Source: Pseudoruegeria sp. SHC-113 (lineage in GTDB: Bacteria > Pseudomonadota > Alphaproteobacteria > Rhodobacterales > Rhodobacteraceae). From it: DNA of 64,000 nt. Shown here piece after piece: positions 31,683 through 44,030 of the stretch. The stretch covers positions 2,108,001-2,172,000 of the forward strand of contig NZ_JAHUBR010000001.1 in the NCBI RefSeq assembly GCF_025376885.1, given 5' to 3'. Each line of letters opens with the position of its first letter. The first letter of the stretch is position 1. A program made the position numbers and the translations under genes. The notes under the pieces are model-generated. The model was not told where the DNA came from. It ran no database searches and saw nothing but the letters and a program-made list of their open reading frames with translations.

Positions 31683-32729
31683 TCAAGCAGCCCGCGCCTT
31701 GTGGCGGGCGTAGGCCTTGCTCCAGGCCTCTGCGAAGCCGAGCACCTCGGCCTCCGTTGTCTCCGGCCCCAGCGAAACGCGCACGGCCGAGGCCGCTTGT
31801 CGCTCATCAAAGCCCATAGCGCGCAGAACGGGGCTGGCTTTCACCTTGCCCGAAGAGCAAGCAGAGCCGGCCGAAATCGCGTAGCCCGCCAGATCCATCT
31901 GCATCACCTGTGTTTCGCCTTTCCAGCCCGGAACGAGAAAACAGCAGGTATTGGGCAACCGGCGCGCGCCTTTCCCGACAAAAATAATCTCCTTCGCGGA
32001 TTCTGCCAGAGCATTTTCTAGAATGTTTCTAAGTTTTTCCACTCCGTCCCAGATCCCGGCCTCCAGATCGGCCTGCGCAGCCGTTGCCGCCGCGCCGAAA
32101 CCGGCGATGCCGATCACGTTTTCCGTGCCCGAACGCCGCCCCATTTCCTGCCCGCCGCCCCGGATCTGCGCCGCCACATCCAGTCCCTGTTTCAGCACCA
32201 AAGCGCCCACACCCTTGGGCCCACCCAGTTTATGGGCCGAAATCAGCGCCATATCCGCGCCGCACCAGTTGAAGGCAAAAGGCAGCTTGCCGAAAGCCTG
32301 CGTCGCATCCGTAACCGCCAGCCCCTGCGGCAGATCCTGCACCATGCCCGTCTCGCTGTTGGCGGCCTGCAGGGTGCTGGCCGCCGGATCCGGCACCGCA
32401 ACGCGCCCGTCTGCGTCCGCACTCAAGCGCGCGTCACACCAGCTGGCCACCGCATCATGTTCCACGCCCGCGCAAGCCAGCCCGCGTCCGGCCAGCGTCA
32501 ACCCGGCAGCTTCCGTCGCGCCCGAGGTGAACACTATGTCGGCCCCATCGGCCCCGAAAGCCGCCGCCACCTGCGCGCGCGCCTTCTCGATCAAAGCCTT
32601 GGCCGCGCGCCCTTCGCCATGGACAGAAGACGGGTTCCCCGCCACATCCATCGCCGCGATCATCGCCGCCCGCGCCTCTGCCCTCAGCGGCGCCGTCGCA
32701 TTGTAGTCAAGGTAAACGCGTTGGCGCAT
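31683..32729 (-). CDS. Cysteine desulfurase, IscS/NifS-like
   Basis: 348 residues. [11 protein letters not shown] start, PLP lysine in [11 protein letters not shown], and active loop [10 protein letters not shown] with the catalytic cysteine, placing it in group I. Shorter than E. coli IscS (404), mainly lost in the region after the PLP lysine and at the C-terminus. The operon thus carries both a group I and a group II (SufS) desulfurase. Confidence 0.88.
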   Translation of the reverse strand: MRQRVYLDYNATAPLRAEARAAMIAAMDVAGNPSSVHGEGRAAKALIEKARAQVAAAFGADGADIVFTSGATEAAGLTLAGRGLACAGVEHDAVASWCDARLSADADGRVAVPDPAASTLQAANSETGMVQDLPQGLAVTDATQAFGKLPFAFNWCGADMALISAHKLGGPKGVGALVLKQGLDVAAQIRGGGQEMGRRSGTENVIGIAGFGAAATAAQADLEAGIWDGVEKLRNILENALAESAKEIIFVGKGARRLPNTCCFLVPGWKGETQVMQMDLAGYAISAGSACSSGKVKASPVLRAMGFDERQAASAVRVSLGPETTEAEVLGFAEAWSKAYARHKARAA

Positions 32730-32744
32730 CACGAGCCCACTTTG

Positions 32745-32780
32745 TTCCAGAAATATCCCCGCCGGAGGCATCCCGCCCCC
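32745..32780 (-). repeat. Candidate copy of the ATTTC-GG intergenic element
   Basis: On the minus strand, ATGCCTCCGGCGGGGATATT followed by TCTGGAACAAAG resembles the tail of the element at 6653-6726 (CCGAGGTATTTCGGGCGAGAGGAAG). It sits between iscR and the desulfurase gene. Similarity is short. Confidence 0.35.
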
Positions 32781-32805
32781 GCCACCAGCGCAAATGCCGG
32801 GCCGC

Positions 32806-33267
32806 TCATCCCTCGTCCACCACTTCAAACAGATGCGGGATCGCCGGGCAGGGCGTCAGCTCGTTCTTCACCACATCCGACAGCCGCGTCTGGTGCAAAA
32901 ACACATATACATGGGCGGAAAGCCCTTCCCAGAGCCGGTTGGTCAGCGATTGCGCCCGACTGCCCGAAAGCGCGCCCGAGGCCCCTGCCCCCTTGTGCAT
33001 GGCCGACACCGTCTCATCCACCGCGCCAAGGATCTCGGACACCCGAATGTCGCTCGCGGGCCGCGCCAGCCGGTAGCCGCCGCCGGGGCCGCGCACCGAG
33101 TCCACCAGTTCCGCCCGGCGCAGCTTCACGAACAGCTGCTCCAGATAGGGCAGCGAGATGTCCTGCCGCTTGCTGATCTCGGAAAGCGACACCAGCGCGT
33201 CGTCGGTCTGCAACGCCAGATCCGCCAGCGCCACCATCGCGTATCGGCCCTTGGTGCTGAGTTTCAT
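32806..33267 (-). CDS. iscR: Rrf2-family regulator IscR, cysteine-poor type
   Basis: 153 residues. Winged HTH with MKLSTKGRYAMVALADLAL, LPYLEQLFVKLR (E43 kept) and GPGGGYRLARP. The three cysteines that hold the cluster in E. coli IscR are absent; the segment reads SAMHKGAGASGALSGSRAQ. The only cysteine is C140 near the end. A cysteine-poor IscR that still senses iron is described in Rhodobacter sphaeroides. Heads the suf operon and presumably represses it. Confidence 0.9.
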   Translation of the reverse strand: MKLSTKGRYAMVALADLALQTDDALVSLSEISKRQDISLPYLEQLFVKLRRAELVDSVRGPGGGYRLARPASDIRVSEILGAVDETVSAMHKGAGASGALSGSRAQSLTNRLWEGLSAHVYVFLHQTRLSDVVKNELTPCPAIPHLFEVVDEG

Positions 33268-33349
33268 TGCCCACATCCTGTAAATACATTGACGCCAGCC
33301 GCCTCAGCCCTTACTTCCATCAGGCCTGATCCGCGGCTTCGGCGCGGGA

Positions 33350-33364
33350 TTAGAACCGTTCTAA
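33350..33364. promoter_or_regulatory. Irr-type iron control element
   Basis: TTAGAACCGTTCTAA, a perfect 15-base palindrome matching the alphaproteobacterial Irr box (TTAGAA-N3-TTCTAA). 83 bp upstream of iscR and 58 bp upstream of the divergent hydrolase gene. Confidence 0.75.
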
Positions 33365-33370
33365 GGAAGC

Positions 33371-33385
33371 TGACTCATTTCGTCA
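33371..33385. promoter_or_regulatory. TGA-N9-TCA iron-box-like site
   Basis: TGACTCATTTCGTCA fits the TGA-N9-TCA pattern of RirA-type iron boxes, 6 bases from the Irr box. The motif is short, so chance occurrence is possible. Confidence 0.45.
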
Positions 33386-33421
33386 AGATTATGAGCGGCC
33401 AAAACAAAAGCAGGGACACGA

Positions 33422-34075
33422 ATGCCCGAGGTTATCTTCCCGGGGCCGGAAGGCCGGCTCGAAGGACGCTACCACCCGCAAAAAGCGAAAGACGCACCGA
33501 TCGCGATCGTGCTCCACCCGCACCCGCAGTTTGGCGGCACGATGAACAACCGGGTTGTCTACAACCTGCATTATGCCTTCTACAACATGGGCTTCACCGT
33601 GCTGCGCTTCAATTTCCGCGGTGTGGGCCGGAGCCAGGGCGAATACGATCAGGGCGTGGGCGAGCTTTCCGATGCCGCAAGCGCGCTCGATTACCTGCAG
33701 TCGATGAACTCCAACGCCAAGCATTGCTGGGTGGCGGGCTTCTCCTTCGGGGCCTGGATCGGCATGCAGCTTCTGATGCGCCGCCCGGAGATCACCGGTT
33801 TTGTCTCCGTGGCCCCGCCGGCCAATATGTATGATTTCAGCTTCCTCGCCCCTTGCCCCTCTTCGGGCCTGATCATCAACGGCAGCGCCGACCGCGTCGC
33901 GCCGCCGAAGGACACCGTTTCCTTGGTCGACAAGCTGCACGAGCAGAAGGGCATCACGATCACCCATCAGGAGATCGAGGGCGCGGGCCATTTCTTTGAA
34001 GATCCGCATATGGATACGATGATCGGCAATGTGGATGAATACGTCCGCCGCCGCCTGACGGAATCCTCCCGCTAA
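33422..34075 (+). CDS. Alpha/beta hydrolase
   Basis: 217 residues. Early HPHPQFGGTM loop, then RFNFRGVGRSQG, nucleophile elbow GFSFGA (S108), acidic residue in NGSADRVAP and catalytic histidine in GAGHFF. This HPHP... family is a small serine hydrolase group of unknown substrate. It is divergent from iscR and could share the iron box. Confidence 0.85.
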   Translation: MPEVIFPGPEGRLEGRYHPQKAKDAPIAIVLHPHPQFGGTMNNRVVYNLHYAFYNMGFTVLRFNFRGVGRSQGEYDQGVGELSDAASALDYLQSMNSNAKHCWVAGFSFGAWIGMQLLMRRPEITGFVSVAPPANMYDFSFLAPCPSSGLIINGSADRVAPPKDTVSLVDKLHEQKGITITHQEIEGAGHFFEDPHMDTMIGNVDEYVRRRLTESSR

Positions 34076-34083
34076 GGCTCCCG

Positions 34084-34332
34084 ATGACAACGATCAACGA
34101 GCAGATCGCCGACGAACTGGCCCGTGAGGTGCTGGAGCTGATCGAGGCCACTGGTGATGACGAGATCGTCAACACCATTGCCAAGACGATCGGCGCCTCC
34201 TCCACCACGCTGGAGGAAAGCTTCCTCACCGCCGTGCGTGTGCGCCGCGCAGAAGTGCGCGCGCGGGCGCAGATCAAACAGGCCAAGGCCCTCGTGGCCA
34301 AGGCCGCACAGAAAGCCAAACCCGCCCCATGA
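34084..34332 (+). CDS. Small conserved hypothetical protein
   Basis: 82 residues, mostly helical and charged, ending in a lysine/alanine-rich tail (KQAKALVAKAAQKAKPAP). Starts MTTINEQIADELAREVLELIEATGDDEIVNTIAKTIG-like helices. Not recognised. It lies 8 bases after the hydrolase and overlaps the HD gene by 4 bases, so all three form one operon. Confidence 0.65.
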   Translation: MTTINEQIADELAREVLELIEATGDDEIVNTIAKTIGASSTTLEESFLTAVRVRRAEVRARAQIKQAKALVAKAAQKAKPAP

Positions 34333-35498
34333 CAGCCACTGGCACGCCCCGCCTCGCAGCCCAATTCGCCTTTTTGGAAGAGGCCGACAGGCTGAAGGGG
34401 GTGGAGCGCGCCAATGTGCTGCAGGATCTGTCGCGCCCGGAAAACTCCGCCGAACACAGCTGGCACGCCGCGCTCTTTGCCTTTGTCCTTGCCGAAAGCG
34501 CGCCGCAGCCGGTGGACGCTCTGCGCGCCGCCGCCATGCTCCTGCTCCATGATCTGGTAGAGATCGACGCGGGCGATCACCCCATACACATCCCCGTCGA
34601 TTCCGAGGCTGTGGCCCACGCGGAAGCCGCCGCGGCGCAGCGGCTTTTTGCGTTGCTGCCAGAAGATCTGGCGCAAGAGATGCACGCCCTTCGCGCCGAG
34701 TTTGAGGCCGGGCAAAGCACTGATGCCGCCTATGCGCGCCAAATCGACATCATCCAGCCCATCTTTCAGGTGCTGATGGCGCAAGCTCCCCTGCCCGATC
34801 ACGTTGAGATCGCGCGGGACAACCTGCTTTCGGGCCGCGCCGCGCCTTTGGCGCAAAGCTGGCCCGAGGCCCATGACACAGCGCTTGGCCTGTTGAACGG
34901 CGCACCTCTACCGGACAGCGATTTCGCCCGCCGCCTGCGGTTCCTCTCCGAGGCCGACGCCCTGAAAACCGTGTTGCGTGCCACGCCCGTGCTGCAAGGT
35001 GCGCGGCCCGAGAACTCCGCCGAGCACAGCTGGCACCTCGCGCTCCACGCGCTGATCCTGCATGATCTCGCCGCGCCCGGCGTCGCGCGCGCGCGCATCA
35101 TCGCCATGCTCCTTCTGCATGATCTCGTTGAAATCGACGCAGGTGACGCACCTATCCACGCCGCCTATGATGCCGCCGCACAGGACGCAAAGGAACAGGC
35201 CGCTGCCAAACGCCTGTTCGGGCTGCTGCCGTCTGCCCAAGGCGCGGAATTTCTGGCGCTCTGGCAGGAGTTCGAAGCGGCCCAAACGCCGGATGCGATC
35301 TTCGCGAAATCCATCGACCGGGTACAGCCGCTTTTCCTCAATCTCGCCTCAGGCGGCGGCAGCTGGCGGGAGTATAACGTCACGCTGGCGCAGCTAGAGC
35401 AGCGGGTCGGCGGCAAGGTCGCGCGCGGATCAGAGCCACTCTGGGCCTTCGCCCGCGCCCGCGTCGCGCCGTGGTTCGCGCAGGAAGCCGCCTCCTGA
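34329..35498 (+). CDS. Tandem HD-domain phosphohydrolase (YfbR/HDDC2-like)
   Basis: 389 residues made of two HD domains offset by exactly 190 residues. Both copies keep PENSAEHSWH (H43 and H233), LLLHDLVEIDAGD (H74-D75 and H264-D265) and a later aspartate (D140 and D330), so both look catalytically competent. Single-copy relatives are 5'-deoxynucleotidases or HDDC2-type hydrolases. Substrate here is unknown; nucleotide hydrolysis is the likely role. Confidence 0.8.
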   Translation: MTATGTPRLAAQFAFLEEADRLKGVERANVLQDLSRPENSAEHSWHAALFAFVLAESAPQPVDALRAAAMLLLHDLVEIDAGDHPIHIPVDSEAVAHAEAAAAQRLFALLPEDLAQEMHALRAEFEAGQSTDAAYARQIDIIQPIFQVLMAQAPLPDHVEIARDNLLSGRAAPLAQSWPEAHDTALGLLNGAPLPDSDFARRLRFLSEADALKTVLRATPVLQGARPENSAEHSWHLALHALILHDLAAPGVARARIIAMLLLHDLVEIDAGDAPIHAAYDAAAQDAKEQAAAKRLFGLLPSAQGAEFLALWQEFEAAQTPDAIFAKSIDRVQPLFLNLASGGGSWREYNVTLAQLEQRVGGKVARGSEPLWAFARARVAPWFAQEAAS

Positions 35499-35599
35499 TT
35501 TTTCGGTATACCGTCGCATACAGTCTTTCCCGCCCCCGCCTTTTCCGCTAGAAGGCGTGTAATTTCCAGACTCACACGCGAACGCCGAAAGAGGCCCCC

Positions 35600-36814
35600 A
35601 TGACCAAGATCAAGGTTGAGAACCCCATCGTCGAGATGGACGGCGATGAGATGACCCGCATCATGTGGCAGTTCATCAAGGACAAGCTGATCCTGCCCTA
35701 CCTCGATATCGATCTGCTCTATTACGATCTCGGCATCGAAGAGCGCGACCGCACCGATGATCAGATCACCGTGGACGCTGCCGAGAAGACGAAGGAAGTG
35801 GGCGTTGCCGTGAAATGCGCCACGATCACACCGGATGAGGCGCGGGTCGAGGAGTTCGGCCTCAAACGCATGTACCGCTCCCCCAACGGCACGATCCGCA
35901 ACATCCTCGGCGGTGTGATCTTCCGCCAGCCCATCATCTGCAAGAACGTCCCCCGCCTCGTGCCGGGCTGGACGCAGCCCATCGTCGTGGGCCGCCACGC
36001 CTATGGCGATCAGTACCGTGCCACCGATTTCCACTTCCCCGGCGCGGGCAAGCTGACGCTGAAATTCGAAGGCGAAGACGGCTCGGTGATTGAGAAAGAG
36101 GTGTTCCAAGCGCCCGACGCGGGCGTGACGATGGCGATGTATAACCTCGACAAATCGATCTACGATTTCGCCCGCGCCTCCTTCAATTACGGGCTCAACC
36201 TGGGCTGGCCGGTGTATCTTTCCACCAAGAATACCATCCTCAAGGTATACGATGGCCGCTTCAAGGACATCTTCGCCGAAGTCTACGCCAATGAATTCGA
36301 AGAGAAATTCAAAGCCAAGGGCATCTGGTACGAACACCGCCTGATCGACGATATGGTCGCCTCCTGTCTGAAATGGTCCGGCGGCTATGTCTGGGCCTGC
36401 AAGAACTACGACGGCGACGTGCAGTCCGACACCGTCGCGCAGGGCTTCGGCTCGCTTGGCCTGATGACAAGCCAGCTGATGACCCCGGACGGCAAGATCG
36501 TGGAGGCCGAGGCGGCCCATGGCACCGTCACCCGCCACTACCGCCAGCATCAGGCCGGGCAGCAGACCTCGACGAACTCCATCGCCTCCATCTTCGCCTG
36601 GACGGGCGGGCTCAAGCACCGCGCCGCGCTCGACGGCAACGCCCAACTCACCCGTTTCGCCGAAACGCTGGAGAAGGTGATCGTGGACACCGTGGAAAGC
36701 GGCTTCATGACGAAAGATCTGGCCCTCCTCGTCGGCCCCGATCAGGGCTGGCTCACCACTATGGGCTTCCTTGAGAAGATCGACGAGAACCTGAACAAGG
36801 CTCTCGTGGGCTAA
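35600..36814 (+). CDS. icd: Isocitrate dehydrogenase, NADP-dependent
   Basis: 404 residues, eukaryotic-like (type II) IDH. Substrate motif [14 protein letters not shown], metal aspartates in YDGDVQSD, and the [10 protein letters not shown] segment with the histidine/arginine pair for NADP. TCA cycle enzyme. Monocistronic with its own terminator. Confidence 0.95.
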   Translation: MTKIKVENPIVEMDGDEMTRIMWQFIKDKLILPYLDIDLLYYDLGIEERDRTDDQITVDAAEKTKEVGVAVKCATITPDEARVEEFGLKRMYRSPNGTIRNILGGVIFRQPIICKNVPRLVPGWTQPIVVGRHAYGDQYRATDFHFPGAGKLTLKFEGEDGSVIEKEVFQAPDAGVTMAMYNLDKSIYDFARASFNYGLNLGWPVYLSTKNTILKVYDGRFKDIFAEVYANEFEEKFKAKGIWYEHRLIDDMVASCLKWSGGYVWACKNYDGDVQSDTVAQGFGSLGLMTSQLMTPDGKIVEAEAAHGTVTRHYRQHQAGQQTSTNSIASIFAWTGGLKHRAALDGNAQLTRFAETLEKVIVDTVESGFMTKDLALLVGPDQGWLTTMGFLEKIDENLNKALVG

Positions 36815-36826
36815 ACGCCATACAAC

Positions 36827-36855
36827 GGGCCGCCCCCATCCGGGCGGCCCTTTTT
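36827..36855 (+). terminator. Terminator of icd
   Basis: GGGCCGCCC-CCATCC-GGGCGGCCC followed by five T. Confidence 0.92.
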
Positions 36856-36913
36856 CGCTCCCTGCACCCATCGGGGGCTGGACAAACGTCAATTTTGGGT
36901 GTCAGAGGCGGCC

Positions 36914-37534
36914 ATGACATTCCTTCTCGATCCCGCCACGCCCGAACGCCACTCTCTGTTTGAGGACGCTTTCGCGCTGCTCGTCGGCACCGCGCTGATG
37001 GCGTTGGCCGTGCAGATCCTGCAGGCCAGCGGGCTGATCACCGGCCAGATCGCGGGGCTTTCGCTGCTCACCTCCTATGCCACGGGCTACAGTTTCGGCG
37101 CGGTGTTCTTCGTGCTGAACCTGCCTTTCTACGCACTGGCCTTCCTGCGCATGGGCGCACGGTTCACGGCGAAAACCTTCTGCGCCGTCGCCCTGCTCAC
37201 GCTGTTCACCGAACTGCTGCCCACTACGCTGCACTTTGAAAGCATCCAACCACTCACCGGCGCGCTGCTGGCGGGGGTTGTTTCGGGCGCGGGGCTGCTT
37301 GTGCTGTTCCGCCATGGGGCATCACTCGGCGGCGTCGGCATCGCCGCGCTCTTCCTGCAGGATCGCGTCGGCATCAAGGCGGGCTGGGTGCAGCTTGGCT
37401 TTGACGCCTGCGTCTTCCTGCTGGCCTTTTGGCTCTTCCCCGCACCCACGGTGCTCTATTCGCTCATCGGGGCGTTCGTCGTGAACCTCGTGATCGCCAT
37501 GAACCACCGCCGCGACCGCTACATTGCGAGCTGA
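36914..37534 (+). CDS. YitT-family membrane protein
   Basis: 206 residues, five or six hydrophobic segments. The internal GLITGQIAGLSLLTSYATGYSFGAVFFVLNLPFY arrangement matches the YitT/DUF161 membrane domain; no C-terminal DUF2179 part. ATG 36914 follows AGAGGCGG; GTG 36899 would add five residues. Substrate unknown. Followed 3 bases later by an SMR gene. Confidence 0.75.
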   Translation: MTFLLDPATPERHSLFEDAFALLVGTALMALAVQILQASGLITGQIAGLSLLTSYATGYSFGAVFFVLNLPFYALAFLRMGARFTAKTFCAVALLTLFTELLPTTLHFESIQPLTGALLAGVVSGAGLLVLFRHGASLGGVGIAALFLQDRVGIKAGWVQLGFDACVFLLAFWLFPAPTVLYSLIGAFVVNLVIAMNHRRDRYIAS

Positions 37535-37537
37535 CCC

Positions 37538-37873
37538 ATGCCCCAGCATTACCTCTTCCTGATCGCCGCCATTCTGGCTGAAACCGTCGGCACCACGGCG
37601 CTGCAGGCCAGCCAGCAGTTCACGCGACTCGTGCCGTCCGTGATCGTCGTCGTGGCCTATGCGCTGGCCTTCTACCTGCTCTCGCTCACGCTGAAGGTGA
37701 TGCCGGTGGGCATCGTCTATGCGATCTGGTCTGGGCTGGGGATCGTTTTCATCGCGCTGATCGGCTTTCTGGCCTTCGGTCAGCGGCTGGATCTCCCGGC
37801 CATCATCGGCATCAGCCTCGTGCTGGCCGGGATCCTCGTGATCCACCTGTTTTCCAAAACCGCCGGGCACTGA
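37538..37873 (+). CDS. Small multidrug resistance (SMR/EmrE) transporter
   Basis: 111 residues with four spans. Conserved glutamate E15 in AAILAETVGTTAL binds substrate and proton; PVGIVYAIWSGLGIV is the SMR signature. Exports cationic compounds or guanidinium. Paired with the YitT-family gene. Confidence 0.88.
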   Translation: MPQHYLFLIAAILAETVGTTALQASQQFTRLVPSVIVVVAYALAFYLLSLTLKVMPVGIVYAIWSGLGIVFIALIGFLAFGQRLDLPAIIGISLVLAGILVIHLFSKTAGH

Positions 37874-37901
37874 AGCCCCCCACCTGACAAGCCGCGCGTG
37901 A

Positions 37902-37928
37902 AACGCAACGCTGCGTTGCGGCGTTTTT
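37902..37928 (+). terminator. Probable terminator after the SMR gene
   Basis: Imperfect stem AACGCAACG-CTG-CGTTGCGGCG followed by TTTTT. Confidence 0.5.
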
Positions 37929-37987
37929 ACTGGCCTTTTCCGCAAAGTCAGGTTAGGGCGCGCGGGAACAGTTATGAGGCAGGCCCA

Positions 37988-39808
37988 ATGGACCTTCGCA
38001 ATATTGCAATCATCGCGCACGTTGACCACGGCAAGACCACCCTCGTGGACGAGCTGCTGAAACAGTCCGGCGCGTTCCGTGAAAACCAGGCCGTGGCAGA
38101 AAGAGCCATGGATTCCAACGATCTGGAGCGTGAGCGCGGCATAACGATCCTTGCCAAGGCCACCTCGGTGGAGTGGAAAGGCACGCGCATCAACATCGTC
38201 GACACCCCCGGCCACGCCGATTTCGGCGGCGAGGTGGAGCGCATCCTGAGCATGGTGGACGGCGTTGTCCTGCTGGTGGACGCTGCTGAAGGCCCGATGC
38301 CGCAGACGAAATTCGTCACCTCCAAGGCGCTTGCCCTCGGCCTGCGCCCGATCGTCGTGGTCAACAAGGTCGACAAGCCAGACGCCGAGCCCGACCGCGC
38401 GCTGGATGAATGCTTTGATCTTTTCGCTGGCCTTGACGCAACCGACGAGCAGCTCGATTTCCCCTCCATGTATGCCTCCGGCCGCGCCGGCTGGGCCGAT
38501 ATGGAGCTTGACGGCCCGCGCAAGGATCTCTCCGCGCTGTTTGACCTCGTCGTCGAGCACGTCCCGGCCCCGCGCCAGGTTGAGAACCGCGACAAACCCT
38601 TCCGCATGCTGGCCACGACGCTCGGCAGCGATCCTTTCATCGGCCGCATCCTCACGGGCCGCGTGGAAAGCGGCACGCTGAAAACCGGCGACACGCTGAA
38701 AGCGCTGTCGCGCGAAGGCAACCGGATCGAGCAGTTCCGCGCCTCAAAGATCCTCGCCTTCCGCGGCCTCTCCCAGCAGCCGATCGACGTGGCCGAGGCC
38801 GGCGACATCGTGACGATTGCCGGCATGACGACGGCCACCGTGGCCGACACGCTCTGCGCGCCGGAAATCGACATCCCGCTGCCTGCCCAGCCGATCGACC
38901 CGCCCACCATCACCGTGACCTTCGGCATCAACGACAGTCCGCTGGCGGGCCGCGACGGCAAGAAGGTGCAATCGCGCGTGATCCGCGAGCGCCTGATGAA
39001 GGAAGCCGAGCAGAACGTGGCGATCCGCGTCACCGACACCCCCGGCGGCGAAGCCTTCGAGGTCGCTGGCCGCGGCGAACTTCAGATGGGCGTGCTGATC
39101 GAGAACATGCGCCGCGAAGGGTTCGAGCTGTCGATCTCCCGCCCGCAGGTGCTTCTGCGCGAGGAAAACGGCCAGCGCCTTGAGCCGATCGAGGAAGTCA
39201 CCATCGACGTGGACGACGAATACGCCGGAGCCGTGATCGAGAAAGTCACCGGCCCGCGCAAAGGCGACATGATCGAGATGCGCCAGAACGGCGGCAAGAC
39301 CCGCATCATCGCGCACGTCCCGGCCCGTGGCCTCATCGGCTACCACGGCGAATTCCTCACCGACACCCGCGGCACCGGCGTGATGAACCGCGTGTTCCAC
39401 GATTGGGCCCCGCACAAGGGCCAGATCCCGGGCCGCCGCGCCGGCGTGCTCATCTCGATGGAGAACGGCACCTCCGTGGCCTATGCGCTCTGGAACCTCG
39501 AAGAGCGTGGCAAGATGTTCATCGGCGCACAGGAAGCCGTGTACGAAGGCATGATTATCGGCGAGCACAGCCGCGACAACGATCTGGAAGTGAACCCGCT
39601 CAAGGGCAAGAAGCTCACCAACGTGCGCGCCTCCGGCACCGACGATGCCGTGCGCCTCACCACGCCCGTGCGCTACTCACTGGAAGAGGCCATCGCCTAT
39701 ATCGACGACGATGAGCTGGTGGAAGTCACCCCCAACGCGATCCGCCTGCGCAAGCGGTACCTCGACCCGCATGAACGCAAGCGCCAGGCCCGCGCGGCTA
39801 ACGCTTAA
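37988..39808 (+). CDS. typA: GTP-binding protein TypA/BipA
   Basis: 606 residues. G1 AHVDHGKTT, switch [11 protein letters not shown]3 [13 protein letters not shown]4 NKVDKPDA, then EF-G-like domains and the BipA-specific C-terminal domain ([18 protein letters not shown]). Ribosome-associated GTPase for stress and 50S assembly. ATG 37988 is placed at the conserved [15 protein letters not shown]. Confidence 0.96.
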   Translation: MDLRNIAIIAHVDHGKTTLVDELLKQSGAFRENQAVAERAMDSNDLERERGITILAKATSVEWKGTRINIVDTPGHADFGGEVERILSMVDGVVLLVDAAEGPMPQTKFVTSKALALGLRPIVVVNKVDKPDAEPDRALDECFDLFAGLDATDEQLDFPSMYASGRAGWADMELDGPRKDLSALFDLVVEHVPAPRQVENRDKPFRMLATTLGSDPFIGRILTGRVESGTLKTGDTLKALSREGNRIEQFRASKILAFRGLSQQPIDVAEAGDIVTIAGMTTATVADTLCAPEIDIPLPAQPIDPPTITVTFGINDSPLAGRDGKKVQSRVIRERLMKEAEQNVAIRVTDTPGGEAFEVAGRGELQMGVLIENMRREGFELSISRPQVLLREENGQRLEPIEEVTIDVDDEYAGAVIEKVTGPRKGDMIEMRQNGGKTRIIAHVPARGLIGYHGEFLTDTRGTGVMNRVFHDWAPHKGQIPGRRAGVLISMENGTSVAYALWNLEERGKMFIGAQEAVYEGMIIGEHSRDNDLEVNPLKGKKLTNVRASGTDDAVRLTTPVRYSLEEAIAYIDDDELVEVTPNAIRLRKRYLDPHERKRQARAANA

Positions 39809-39840
39809 GTTGAAAATGCGGGCATATGCCCAAGAAAGAG

Positions 39841-39868
39841 AACCCGGCGGCCACCGCCGGGTTTTTTT
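39841..39868 (+). terminator. Terminator of typA
   Basis: AACCCGGCGG-CCAC-CGCCGGGTT followed by a T run of seven. Confidence 0.9.
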
Positions 39869-39948
39869 GTTGCTTAAGGTGTGTTACTTCCCGTTGCGTT
39901 AAGTGAGATCCGTGGCCAGGGCAGGCGTACGGTGAGGGAACGGTAAAA

Positions 39949-40890
39949 TTGAGTACGGCTACACAGGACGGCGCGCGCCTAGCGCCCGTTATCCAACGCA
40001 TTGCGTCTGCGGCTTTCGACCCCCGGCAGTGGCTCTGGGCCTTGGCGGAGCTACAGAAACTCCATGACGGCTGCAACGTGGTGATGTTCAGCCACGATCT
40101 GCGCACCGACATGTCGCTCGATCTGCTGCACGCGGGCTACGACCAGGCGATGATCGACAGCTACCTGGCCTATTACGGCGGCATCAACGTCTGGGCCGCG
40201 GGGTTTTCAGACATGGTCCCCGGAGAGGTGAAAACTTGCGCCGAAATCGTCTCCGATGAGGCCTTGCTGCGCACCGAGTTCTACAACGATTGGCTGCGCC
40301 CGCAGGAGGACATGCGCGGCGGCGCGGGCATGGTGATGCCGCTGGGCGACGGGCGGGTCGTGGCCGTGGCCGGCAGCCTGCGCCACAAGGATCGCGAGAA
40401 ACGCGAGGCCCTGTTTGCCCGCGATCTGAAAGCGCTCACGCCCTTCCTGCGGCAATCGCTGCAGGCCAACCGCGAATTGTGCCAGACCGCCGAACTCACC
40501 TCCTCCGCCGAACTTGGGCTGGAGAGCGCGAACACGGCCCTTCTTGTCCTGCGGGACGATCGCCGCCTTGTCTATTGCAATGGCCGGGGCCAAAAGCTGG
40601 TGGAAGACGGGCGGCTTGTCGGGCTCGACATCGTCAACCGGCTGCGTTTCACCGATCCCGCCGCCAATTCGGCGCTCGCGCGCGCGCTCTTTGATCTGCG
40701 CCATTGCGAGCCCGGCATCGGCCTGCCGTTCTTCCTTGAAACGCAGGCAAAAGCGCCGCTTATGATGTGCCGCCCGCTGCAGATCCGGGGCAATGACACG
40801 GTGAACGCGCCGCTGCCCTTCCTCGATCAGACCCGCGATTACATGGCCCTGATGATCACCCCGGTGCGCGAAAGCCTCGCGGTGGCATGA
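39949..40890 (+). CDS. LuxR-regulator-like sensor protein lacking the HTH domain
   Basis: 313 residues from TTG 39949 with AGGGAA 9 bases upstream. The N-terminal part (YYGGINVWA, PGEV, EFYNDWLRPQ, ...GMVMPL) and the PAS-like middle (LVLRDDRRLVYCNGRGQKLVEDG) match the sensory region of a family of alphaproteobacterial LuxR-type regulators. Those continue into a C-terminal LuxR HTH; here the protein stops at RESLAVA and the next gene begins 45 bases on, so no HTH exists in any frame. It may act by protein contact or be a decayed regulator. Confidence 0.7.
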   Translation: MSTATQDGARLAPVIQRIASAAFDPRQWLWALAELQKLHDGCNVVMFSHDLRTDMSLDLLHAGYDQAMIDSYLAYYGGINVWAAGFSDMVPGEVKTCAEIVSDEALLRTEFYNDWLRPQEDMRGGAGMVMPLGDGRVVAVAGSLRHKDREKREALFARDLKALTPFLRQSLQANRELCQTAELTSSAELGLESANTALLVLRDDRRLVYCNGRGQKLVEDGRLVGLDIVNRLRFTDPAANSALARALFDLRHCEPGIGLPFFLETQAKAPLMMCRPLQIRGNDTVNAPLPFLDQTRDYMALMITPVRESLAVA

Positions 40891-40906
40891 TCTTTGCGCC
40901 GGAAAG

Positions 40907-40934
40907 GAAAACGGGGGCCGCTTGGCCCCCGTTT
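40907..40934. terminator. Bidirectional terminator
   Basis: AAAACGGGGGCC-GCTT-GGCCCCCGTTT between converging genes. Confidence 0.85.
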
Positions 40935-40935
40935 C

Positions 40936-41223
40936 TCATTCACTTGTCTCGACGATAAGCAATTCGCGTTCCGACGCCCCACGCGCATGGCTCAGGGCTT
41001 CCTGATAGGTATCAGACCGATAACAGGCCTCTGCGGCCTCCACGGAAGGAAACCGCGCCACGACGTTGCGCGGGCGCTCTTTGCCTTCAAGCTGCACGTA
41101 ACGCCCGCCGCGCGCGATGAATTCCCCGCCGTGCTCGGCAATGGCGACCGTCGCGAGCTTGGCGTATTTGCCATAGGCTTCCTCGTCGGTCACCGTGACA
41201 TGTGCAATCCAGAGCGCGCCCAT
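40936..41223 (-). CDS. DUF1330 family protein
   Basis: 95 residues, dimeric alpha/beta-barrel (ferredoxin-like) type. AHVTVTDEEAYGKYAKLA, GG.YV.LEG.ERPRNVVARFPSVEAAEACYRSDTYQEA is the DUF1330 pattern. Function unknown. One base after alaS start-side order: it is downstream of alaS stop with one base between, likely the same transcript. Confidence 0.85.
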   Translation of the reverse strand: MGALWIAHVTVTDEEAYGKYAKLATVAIAEHGGEFIARGGRYVQLEGKERPRNVVARFPSVEAAEACYRSDTYQEALSHARGASERELLIVETSE

Positions 41224-41224
41224 A

Positions 41225-43891
<2,667 letters not shown>

Positions 43892-43972
43892 GTGCGGCTG
43901 GGTTCCGGAGCTGTTATTTCAAAGGGTCAGCCCCGTTTATCGCCGCACCGCCGCGCTGTCCACCGCGAACGG

Positions 43973-44010
43973 AAAAAGCCGCCCCACGGAAACACCTTGG
44001 GGCGGCTTTC
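43973..44010 (-). terminator. Terminator of recA
   Basis: On the minus strand AAGCCGCCCCA ... TGGGGCGGCTTTTTC, 21 bases after the recA stop. Confidence 0.88.
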
Positions 44011-44030
44011 GATGCAGTGCTCTGACTGGA

